This document shows positions 1 to 5,223 of a DNA stretch of 6,415 bases, one piece after another (within the stretch, counting starts at the first letter, position 1; each line of letters begins with the position of its first letter). Source of the DNA: Phycisphaerae bacterium (lineage in GTDB: Bacteria > Planctomycetota > Phycisphaerae > Phycisphaerales > SM1A02). The translations under genes were made by a program, and so were the position numbers. Below the pieces are notes generated by a model. It worked only from the letters and a program-made list of their open reading frames with translations, was not told the DNA's origin and did no database searches. The stretch spans positions 13,469 to 19,883 of the forward strand of contig NYVS01000041.1 in assembly GCA_002684755.1 (NCBI GenBank). Reading direction: 5' to 3'.

Positions 1-21
1 CACGGAGACGATCGCGTTCAT
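1..21 (-). CDS. Possible start of a downstream gene, cut by the left edge
   Basis: An ATG at 21-19 overlaps the TGA stop of the redoxin gene (20-18) as ATGA, and the frame stays open for the seven visible codons (Met-Asn-Ala-Ile-Val-Ser-Val). A GGAAG sequence lies about ten bases upstream of the ATG. The same stop/start overlap joins the sigma gene to its partner in this window, so coupled translation is plausible. Seven codons are too few to assign a product, and the ATG may be chance. Confidence 0.3.
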
Positions 22-755
22 TCGTTCGCCACTTCCGGAACGGCCTTTGGAACGCGGCCGATGCGATCGATCCGACAACCGACGGCCGGACGAATCGGTT
101 GCGCGATCGCTCCACCCGCGACGATCGCCGTCACCGCATCCCGAGCGTACGCGGACGTCGCGTTCCGGCGTCGACGACCGATTTCGGCGTACAGGTTGTC
201 GAGCGGTCCTCGGTATCGAATCGTCCATCGATCGGCGGCCCGCGTCATCACGAAGGCCTCCGGAACCACCGTGCCGTCGAGCGGCGTGACGAGATCATGA
301 CGGTCGTCGAGCAGGATGGGCATCTCGAGTCGACGCGGGCCCGCATGGGCGACGGCGGCCTCGGCGGTGATGCCCGGCATCGCATGGACCAGGAACAGAC
401 GCCCTCCGACGCCGTCGACCATCGCGTGCAGACGCCTCAGCTCGGGCACGGAGGCGTTCGCGATCGGGCAGGTCGTGCTGCTCAGGACGACGACCACGAG
501 TCCGGGACCATCCGCGGGAAAGATCGCCTTCCGGCCGCCGTTCACGTCCCGAACATCCCGAAGCCTGATCGACTCGAGCATGGACCGGGTCAGCACCGGC
601 GCCGTGGCGATCGAATCCGGAGGATCGGTCGATTCCGCGGAGGGATCGATCGCAGGGGCGCCGACGAACAGGCCGAGCATCAGCGTCAGCACCGTGGCCG
701 GGATGATCGTGGCGACCAGATGGATCATGTTGATCATGATGCTCATGATGATCAT
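18..755 (-). CDS. Membrane-anchored or secreted redoxin (AhpC/TSA-like thioredoxin fold)
   Basis: A 245-residue protein of the planctomycete redoxin type, probably acting outside the cytoplasmic membrane in thiol-disulfide or peroxide chemistry; the substrate is unknown. Residues about 5-35 form a long hydrophobic segment with no basic residue before it, followed by VGAPA, so it is either a signal peptide or an uncleaved anchor. The fold begins near residue 80. The strand LVVVVLSSTTCPIA carries the active-site Cys96 in a CPIA motif, followed by a helix. VVPEAFV (about 163-169) supplies the expected cis-proline at 165, and YRGPLDNLY (181-189) is typical of the family. The only other cysteine is Cys227 in VGCRI, a position that related redoxins also keep near the C-terminus. 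It is not a classical CxxC thioredoxin. ATG 755 was chosen because GGAG lies seven bases upstream; three more in-frame ATGs follow at 746, 737 and 728. It lies 120 bases after the YHYH gene. The fold is fairly sure, the role unproven. Confidence 0.8.
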   Translation of the reverse strand: MIIMSIMINMIHLVATIIPATVLTLMLGLFVGAPAIDPSAESTDPPDSIATAPVLTRSMLESIRLRDVRDVNGGRKAIFPADGPGLVVVVLSSTTCPIANASVPELRRLHAMVDGVGGRLFLVHAMPGITAEAAVAHAGPRRLEMPILLDDRHDLVTPLDGTVVPEAFVMTRAADRWTIRYRGPLDNLYAEIGRRRRNATSAYARDAVTAIVAGGAIAQPIRPAVGCRIDRIGRVPKAVPEVANE

Positions 756-762
756 GGACTCA

Positions 763-766
763 CTCC
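763..766 (-). promoter_or_regulatory. Ribosome binding site deciding the redoxin start
   Basis: GGAG on the minus strand, seven bases before the ATG at 755. It separates this ATG from the three in-frame ATGs that follow within 28 bases, which lie 16 or more bases away from it. Confidence 0.6.
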
Positions 767-813
767 GAGAGGGTCATCGACCGAACGCCCGACTTTCGTA
801 CAGCGAACGCGAA

Positions 814-844
814 CGGCGGAACGGCCTTCAGGACCGTTTCGCCG
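814..844 (-). terminator. Inverted repeat between the YHYH and redoxin genes, terminator-like
   Basis: Arms 814-824 and 834-844 pair over 11 bases around a nine-base loop. All pairs are standard except 819/839, which is a G-U wobble in plus-strand RNA and a C-A mismatch in minus-strand RNA. The repeat lies 31 bases past the YHYH stop and 58 bases before the redoxin ATG. No T-run follows in either direction, so it is not a canonical intrinsic terminator. It could instead be an mRNA-stabilising hairpin or an operator. Confidence 0.4.
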
Positions 845-875
845 CTTCGCTGGTCCGATCGATCGGGCGTCGGCG

Positions 876-1958
876 TCATCCACCGCAGAACTGGGCGGCG
901 ATCGCGGCACACGCCGCGTCCCAGTCGGTGCAGCAGTACTCGTAACCGGGACGGTTTCGCACGCAGTTGCAGACCGGGGGCGGGATCATGTTGAAGGCGC
1001 AGGCATCACAGCCACCACCGCCACCGCCACCACCGCCGCCGCCACCGCCGCCGCCGCCGCCGCCGGCGAAGTTCGACGTCTCCGGCTGGGCGGCGAAGCA
1101 GCCGATGTTCCACGGGAATCCGTCATCGGGCAGGTTGCGTTCGAGCGCGAGTTCGTAGGAGATCGCGTGGTAGTGATATCCACGTTCCGAGTCGAAATGG
1201 CCGTTGCAGGAATCAAGCGTTCGCTTGCCGTCCATCTCCGCCGCAAGAACACCGTCCTCCTCCCAGGGACCGTAGACCGGGATGCCGTCGAAGGCGTAGC
1301 CGATCAGGGTGGAGTGACCGCCGGAGTACGGCTCGATGCAGGGCGAATACTGGTGATAGTGGTAGCGGGCGTCGGGCGAGGGATGGGCATTGCACGCGTC
1401 CATGCAGATCGTGTCCGGCGCCGTGATCCCACCACCGTCGTAGGGGTTGTAGAAGGCGACCCCGTTGACCATGATTCCGATCGGGCCCATCTGGACGAGT
1501 GCGTCGACCGACGGATTGCCGGTCATCTCGGGATCGAGCGGAATCCGCCAGGTGTCGTTCTGGGCGCCGACCGAGTTCGGATTGCCGCATTCGCCGGGGA
1601 AGTTTCCATATTCATGATCCGGAACCCCATTGCCGGTCACCACGAGGAATTCACCGTCGAGCTGGATGTCCACGTTTCCGTGGAAGTTGTGGCACTGGAT
1701 GTTCCACTGGCTGATCATGAAGCCGATCTCGAATCCGTTGGTCAGGCCGTCTCCATTGAAGTCGACCGTCCCAGTGCCCCATGCCGCGATCAGTCCACCG
1801 AGGTCGGCGGCATCGACCTGAAGGTCACGGTTCAGATCGGCCTTGCAGAAGATCCCGCCGGGCTGCGTGTCCACCTGGGCGGCGGCCACGCCGGAGAATC
1901 CAAGCGTCGAGAGCATGAGCCCCGCCAGAAGGCGACGGACATCGGTTCGTGAATTCAT
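876..1958 (-). CDS. Secreted YHYH-domain protein with dockerin-like EF-hands, polyglycine spacer and Cys-rich tail
   Basis: A 360-residue exported protein. Residues 1-28 are a signal peptide (basic start, hydrophobic core, probable cleavage after GVAAA). Residues 38-85 form a dockerin-type calcium-binding pair: loops 41-52 (DLNRDLQVDAAD) and 66-77 (DFNGDGLTNGFE), each followed by a helix. About 90-290 is the YHYH domain (Pfam YHYH family, function unknown), with the signature twice, at 199-202 and 261-264. Between them lie HSTLIGYAFDGIPVYGP (about 215-231) and several Cys, Asp and His residues that could bind metal. Residues 299-316 are 18 consecutive glycines. Residues 317-360 are a tail with eight cysteines, including CDAC and CCTDWDAAC, a style seen at the ends of Phycisphaerae surface proteins. 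The ATG at 1958 was chosen for the signal peptide and a GGAG eight bases upstream; the frame is open to 2105 but the extra residues look non-coding. Substrate and partner are unknown. Dockerin-like modules suggest a surface or complex location, but no cohesin is visible here. Confidence 0.85.
   Translation of the reverse strand: MNSRTDVRRLLAGLMLSTLGFSGVAAAQVDTQPGGIFCKADLNRDLQVDAADLGGLIAAWGTGTVDFNGDGLTNGFEIGFMISQWNIQCHNFHGNVDIQLDGEFLVVTGNGVPDHEYGNFPGECGNPNSVGAQNDTWRIPLDPEMTGNPSVDALVQMGPIGIMVNGVAFYNPYDGGGITAPDTICMDACNAHPSPDARYHYHQYSPCIEPYSGGHSTLIGYAFDGIPVYGPWEEDGVLAAEMDGKRTLDSCNGHFDSERGYHYHAISYELALERNLPDDGFPWNIGCFAAQPETSNFAGGGGGGGGGGGGGGGGGGCDACAFNMIPPPVCNCVRNRPGYEYCCTDWDAACAAIAAQFCGG
1011..1064 (-). 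repeat. GGC/GGT triplet run encoding 18 glycines
   Basis: Eighteen consecutive glycine codons, only GGC and GGT, in frame within the YHYH gene. The first ten codons in reading direction are GGC except one GGT; the later part mixes both. The mixture suggests an ageing triplet-slippage tract rather than a pure simple repeat. It joins the YHYH domain to the Cys-rich tail and probably varies in length between strains. Confidence 0.9.
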
Positions 1959-2111
1959 CTTCCAGACTCCAGAGTTCGATGGGGTGGTCGTTCGAGGCGT
2001 CGAACCGCCGGTACACATTGAATCGGTTCCGAACTTCGGGACACGAAGAAACGGCGACTTCGCGAAATTGATCGAAGCGAGCGAGCACGACGACCCGAAA
2101 GCCACGTCCGA
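1959..2111 (-). promoter_or_regulatory. Intergenic leader before the YHYH gene
   Basis: This 153-base gap separates the membrane-protein stop from the YHYH start. GGAG at 1967-1970 is the ribosome binding site, eight bases from the ATG. A perfect six-base stem with a four-base loop lies at 1990-2005, and a five-base stem (2034-2038 with 2044-2048) lies further upstream. Both are too short to be convincing terminators. No clear -35/-10 pair was recognised. The gap is long enough to hold an independent promoter, so the YHYH gene may be its own transcription unit. Confidence 0.35.
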
Positions 2112-3200
2112 TCATCCAGCGGCGGTCGCCGTGGGCAGGAAATCACTCGATGTGAACGCCGAGGCCGGAACCCGCTCGAAGGTGATTCGCGCCGGCGGTC
2201 TGGCCGGCCCCTGTGATTCGGTCCGCATCACTTCGTCGATCAGTGGATCCCGTCCGGGACCGGGCCTGCCCGGCGGTGGACGGCGTCGCCGTTCGCCCGG
2301 TCCCCCCGCGGGCCCCGGTGGCGGCGGCGGTCGCCGATCGAACTGCATCGGTGGTCCGTCGCCACCCGGTCGCCCGCGATCGGGACGCCCTTCAGGCTTC
2401 GACGGCGACCATCGCCGTTCCGCGGGATCGAATTCCTGATCCCACTCCAACACGAGGCGACGAACCTCGTCGGTGTTCGGATCGACTTCGATTCGAATCC
2501 GGTTCGGCGACTTCGAGCCGTCATCCGTCTCGCGCTTCACGGCGATCAGCGTGGTGACGTCGTCGACGGGATCGACCTCCGTGGTCAGTTCATAGCCTTC
2601 GGCCACGCGATCCAACAGGCCTGGAATCGCATCGACCAGAAGATCGAGTCCGTCCCCCATGATGCGGGTGCTCCACGCCGTTCGCGCAAAGCGACTGACG
2701 ATCCCACTGTGGCTCCGGCCCCAGCCCCCCCGCGCGTCGACGCCCCACGCGTGGCTCCGGTCGGCGGGTCGATCGACTTCGAATCGCAGGAGTGGATGCC
2801 CGTTCGGGCGGGCCAGAAGATCGATCGATCCTTCGAGATCCGGACCCGCTCGCCCCTCGGGCCCTTCGAGCCGGACGTCGAACCGCAGGGCCGTCACCGC
2901 GGATTCGGCCGCCAGCACCCGGGCGATGATCCGATCGGCACGCACCTCGCTGGTCTGGAAGAACACCGCCAGCATCATCACCGCCGCGATCGATCCGAGT
3001 CCCCCGGCCATGGCCCACCATCGCCGGTTCGAGGCGACCGCCACCGGACCGACGTCGCGAACCGTGGCCATGCCGCGTCGGATGCGGGCCTCGGCGGCCA
3101 CGGCCTCCTCGGCCTTCGAGGCCTCCAGCAAGGCTTCGACGAATCGATCGTCGGCCTGCTCGGCCGCATCGCCTCGACGTGGTTTCGGATCTTCGGTCAT
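2112..3200 (-). CDS. Single-pass membrane protein with LolA/RseB-like outer domain, probable partner (anti-sigma role) of the ECF factor
   Basis: A 362-residue protein whose ATG overlaps the sigma-factor stop as ATGA (3200-3197); AAGGA lies eight bases upstream of the ATG. Residues 1-60 are charged, Ala/Glu/Arg-rich and probably helical and cytoplasmic, with no Cys or His, so the usual zinc anti-sigma motif is absent. Residues 61-81 (WWAMAGG to AVFF) form one membrane segment. The outer part from about 87 starts ADRIIARVLAAESAVTALRF and continues with alternating strands, resembling the LolA/RseB-type lipoprotein-sensing fold. A Pro/Arg/Gly-rich stretch (about 265-320) interrupts it before a last strand, ITFERVPASAF (339-349). 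Coupling to an ECF factor, topology and fold together suggest an envelope sensor that holds the sigma factor, but this is inferred: no known anti-sigma domain is recognised. It could also be only a regulated target of the sigma factor. Confidence 0.7.
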   Translation of the reverse strand: MTEDPKPRRGDAAEQADDRFVEALLEASKAEEAVAAEARIRRGMATVRDVGPVAVASNRRWWAMAGGLGSIAAVMMLAVFFQTSEVRADRIIARVLAAESAVTALRFDVRLEGPEGRAGPDLEGSIDLLARPNGHPLLRFEVDRPADRSHAWGVDARGGWGRSHSGIVSRFARTAWSTRIMGDGLDLLVDAIPGLLDRVAEGYELTTEVDPVDDVTTLIAVKRETDDGSKSPNRIRIEVDPNTDEVRRLVLEWDQEFDPAERRWSPSKPEGRPDRGRPGGDGPPMQFDRRPPPPPGPAGGPGERRRRPPPGRPGPGRDPLIDEVMRTESQGPARPPARITFERVPASAFTSSDFLPTATAAG

Positions 3201-3763
3201 GCCAGCAATCCTTTCGTCCTCAGGCAGTCGGCGATCATTCCCCGAGCCCGTTGGAGTCGCTTCTTCACCGCCTCGGGGCCGGCATCCGTCGCCTCCGCGA
3301 CCTGCGAGATGGAACGCTTCCCTCGATAGAGCACCTCGATCACTTCTCGATACCGATCCGGAAGCCGCCCCACGCAGTCGTTCAACATCTCGATCACGCC
3401 GGATTCCCCGGACATCGAGATTCGTTCGTACCGCGCCGCATGCGATTCGAGCACGTCGACGATCGCGGTGTCGACCGCGAACTCCCTGCGGGTCTTCCGC
3501 ATCAGACCCAGCGCGGTCCGATGTGCGATGCCGCGAAGCCAGGGACCGAAGGGACGATCCCGATCGAAGTCCTCGAAACGCCGCCAGGCGACCATGAAGG
3601 TCTCCTGGAAGACATCCTCCGCGAGTGCGTTGTTTCGAACCATGGCGCGAATGAAGGCCATGAGATGCCCGGCGTTCTGGCGCATCAGGACCTCGAAGAC
3701 CTCCTCGGCGCTCGGCGGGTCCCTTGGATCCGACTGATTGGATTCGAACTCGAGGTCGGACAT
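3197..3763 (-). CDS. ECF-type RNA polymerase sigma-70 factor
   Basis: A 188-residue extracytoplasmic-function sigma factor, which directs RNA polymerase to alternative promoters. Region 2 lies at about 22-92: a helix ending LAEDVFQETFMVAW (47-60), where the DVFQETF-type motif contacts core polymerase and the -10 element, then PFGPWLRGIAHRTAL (71-85). After a variable linker, region 4 spans about 128-182, with LPDRYREVIEVLYRG (134-148) and the helix-turn-helix ISQVAEATDAGPEAVKKRLQRAR (152-174), which reads the -35 element. No extra C-terminal domain is present. The start is set at ATG 3763; a GTG at 3808 would add 15 unconserved-looking residues, and neither has a strong ribosome binding site. 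Its stop overlaps the next start (ATGA), the usual arrangement for a sigma factor and its regulator. Target promoters cannot be named. Confidence 0.92.
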   Translation of the reverse strand: MSDLEFESNQSDPRDPPSAEEVFEVLMRQNAGHLMAFIRAMVRNNALAEDVFQETFMVAWRRFEDFDRDRPFGPWLRGIAHRTALGLMRKTRREFAVDTAIVDVLESHAARYERISMSGESGVIEMLNDCVGRLPDRYREVIEVLYRGKRSISQVAEATDAGPEAVKKRLQRARGMIADCLRTKGLLA

Positions 3764-3894
3764 GTACCAATCTTGATCGATGGAGCGACGTGGGGACGGT
3801 CGATCCACGATTCGGCGCGTATTTTCGAGGCGTGGGCCCGAAGGACATGCCGGGCGGCTCGGTATCGTGTCGGCTCACCCCGGAACCCACGCCC
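3764..3894. promoter_or_regulatory. Divergent promoter region between the sigma gene and the esterase gene
   Basis: These 131 bases separate two diverging starts and must hold promoters for both unless the starts lie further out. The only A/T-rich patch is around 3819-3826 (AAAATAC on the minus strand), which could be part of a -10 for the sigma gene; no matched -35 was convincing. The esterase frame is open through this region, with an alternative ATG at 3847, and the sigma frame reaches a GTG at 3808, so the true gap could be shorter. Confidence 0.4.
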
Positions 3895-4863
3895 ATGCCG
3901 ATGCCCATCCATCCCATCGATGCCGACGTCGAACGCCTTCTCACCATCGTCAACGACGTCTCGCAGCCCAGCATCGTCTCGATGACCCCCGCGGAGGCTC
4001 GAACGTGGTCGAAATCCACGTTCGCCCCGCCGGATCGGCCGATCGAGGTCGCCTCGGTCACCGATCGCGAGATTCCGGGCCCGGGGGGCCCCCTCACGGT
4101 CCGCATCTACCATCCCGCGCCCGAGGGACACCGACCGCTCCTGGTCTTCTTCCACGGCGGCGGTTGGGTGCTCGGCGATCTCGATGGCGCTGATCCGACG
4201 GCCCGCCGCCTCGCCGTCGAACTCGACGCGGTGGTGGCGTCGGTCGACTACCGACTGGCCCCCGAGCATCCCTACCCCGCCGGACCGGAGGACGCGATCG
4301 CCGCCACCCGGTGGCTCGCCGAACACGCCGCGGAACTCGGCGCCGATCCGGAACGGGTCGGGGTCGGCGGCGACAGCGCGGGCGGGCATCTCGCGGCGAT
4401 CGCGGCGATCGCCATGCGGGAGGAGCAAGGACCGAGGCTCAACTGCCAGTACCTGATCTATCCCGTCACCGACTCGGACTTCACCCGCGAAAGCATGGTG
4501 GACAACGCGCGAGGCCGACTCCTCGAGACCGAGGACATGGCCTGGTTCTGGGATCACTTCTGCCCCGATCACGATCGCCGCGCCGAATGGCTCGCAAGCC
4601 CGATCCGCATCGACGACATGGCCGGCCTGCCCCCCGCCGTCGTCGCGCTCGCGGCGCACGACCCGCTCTACAGCGAAGGCCTCGCGTACGCCCGTCGGCT
4701 CGAGGACGCGGGCGTTCCCACCATCGTGAAGGTCGCCACCGACCTGATCCACGGCTACTTCAGTCTCGAGGTCGTGGGCGAAAGATGCCTCGAGGAGATC
4801 CAGCTCGTGAACCGGCTCGCCCGCCCTCTGTTGCATGCCTCCGCGACCGGCGTGCTCCCGTGA
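3895..4863 (+). CDS. Hormone-sensitive-lipase family esterase (alpha/beta hydrolase fold-3)
   Basis: A 322-residue carboxylesterase, close to the usual 310-320 of this family. It hydrolyses ester bonds, typically of short acyl chains; the natural substrate cannot be told. The oxyanion-hole motif HGGGW is at 87-91, YRLAPEHPYPAG at 119-130, and the nucleophile Ser161 sits in GDSAGG (159-164). Asp256 in HDPLYSEG and His286 in IHGYF complete the triad, so it should be active. No signal peptide is present, so it is probably cytoplasmic. ATG 3895 was chosen because IDADVERLL then falls where family members begin; a second ATG follows at 3901 and an earlier one at 3847 adds 16 residues of poor character. 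The ribosome binding site is weak (GGAA about ten bases upstream). It diverges from the sigma gene and converges on rhaM with 22 bases between stops, so it is probably transcribed alone. Confidence 0.93.
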   Translation: MPMPIHPIDADVERLLTIVNDVSQPSIVSMTPAEARTWSKSTFAPPDRPIEVASVTDREIPGPGGPLTVRIYHPAPEGHRPLLVFFHGGGWVLGDLDGADPTARRLAVELDAVVASVDYRLAPEHPYPAGPEDAIAATRWLAEHAAELGADPERVGVGGDSAGGHLAAIAAIAMREEQGPRLNCQYLIYPVTDSDFTRESMVDNARGRLLETEDMAWFWDHFCPDHDRRAEWLASPIRIDDMAGLPPAVVALAAHDPLYSEGLAYARRLEDAGVPTIVKVATDLIHGYFSLEVVGERCLEEIQLVNRLARPLLHASATGVLP

Positions 4864-4885
4864 CGTGATGCGTCCGGCGATGGCT

Positions 4886-5206
4886 TCAAGCCAGATGAAA
4901 GACCTGATCCAGCGGCCGCATCGCCTCGTCCGGATTGACGCCCTCGAGGGACTCGAAGTAGTCCTTCATCGCAGTCTGCCAGCGAGCATTGACGGGCTCG
5001 CCGGCCATACCCGCCAGTGCGGCGTCCCAATCCGGAGTCTCGACGTACCCCACCAGCAGGCCGTCGTCCCGGAGAAAGAGCGAGTAGTTCGTCCATCCGT
5101 GGCGGGAAAGCGCTTCAAGCATCTCCGGCCACACCTCCTCGTGCACGCGCCGGTACGCCTCGAGACGCTCCGATCGGACCTTCAGCAGGAAACACACTCG
5201 ACGCAT
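4886..5206 (-). CDS. rhaM: L-rhamnose mutarotase
   Basis: A 106-residue cytoplasmic enzyme of the RhaM family (Pfam DUF718), full length compared with the 104 residues of E. coli RhaM. It interconverts the alpha and beta anomers of L-rhamnose, supplying the form used by the isomerase. Conserved family features are visible: Tyr18 and His22 in AYRRVHEEVWPE (His22 is the proposed catalytic residue in E. coli and falls at the same number here), HGWTNYSLFL (36-45), RWQTAMKDYF (75-84) and the terminal LDQVFHL (99-105). GGAG lies six bases before the ATG, and the gene starts 17 bases after the stop of the aldolase/dehydrogenase gene on the same strand, so the two form an operon. Some DUF718 proteins act on L-fucose instead, but this neighbour argues for rhamnose. 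Confidence 0.93.
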   Translation of the reverse strand: MRRVCFLLKVRSERLEAYRRVHEEVWPEMLEALSRHGWTNYSLFLRDDGLLVGYVETPDWDAALAGMAGEPVNARWQTAMKDYFESLEGVNPDEAMRPLDQVFHLA

Positions 5207-5212
5207 CGCGTT

Positions 5213-5216
5213 CTCC
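5213..5216 (-). promoter_or_regulatory. Ribosome binding site of rhaM
   Basis: GGAG on the minus strand, six bases from the rhaM ATG and inside the 17-base gap after the upstream stop. It allows independent initiation on a shared mRNA. Confidence 0.65.
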
Positions 5217-5223
5217 GAGAGGC

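Noticed and set aside
967..1158. Short plus-strand frame with a polyproline run
   Set aside because: It is the reverse complement of the polyglycine tract; the proline run has no independent support.
99..1952. Long plus-strand open frame opposite the redoxin and YHYH genes
   Set aside because: It is the antisense of two recognisable genes. Its product is Arg/Asp/Val-rich with low-complexity Ala/Thr runs from the glycine tract, has no domain, and has no plausible start signal.
1959..2105. N-terminal extension of the YHYH protein (49 residues)
   Set aside because: The signal peptide and the GGAG-spaced ATG begin at 1958; the extra residues would bury the signal peptide and show no family-like sequence.
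2659..3597. Plus-strand open frame opposite the membrane-protein and sigma genes
   Set aside because: Arg/Ser/Pro-rich shadow of two coupled minus-strand genes, typical of high-G+C DNA.
3201..4106. Upstream extension of the membrane-protein frame (302 residues) through the sigma gene
   Set aside because: It overlaps the well-supported sigma factor in another frame and reads as Arg/Gly/Ser-rich shadow sequence; the ATG at 3200 has ATGA coupling and AAGGA.
3685..4836. Minus-strand open frame of 383 residues opposite the esterase
   Set aside because: The plus strand carries a complete esterase with all catalytic motifs; the antisense product shows no domain.
4864..4885. Bidirectional terminator between the convergent esterase and rhaM genes
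   Set aside because: I found only a four-base CCGG self-pairing nearby and no T-run in either direction.
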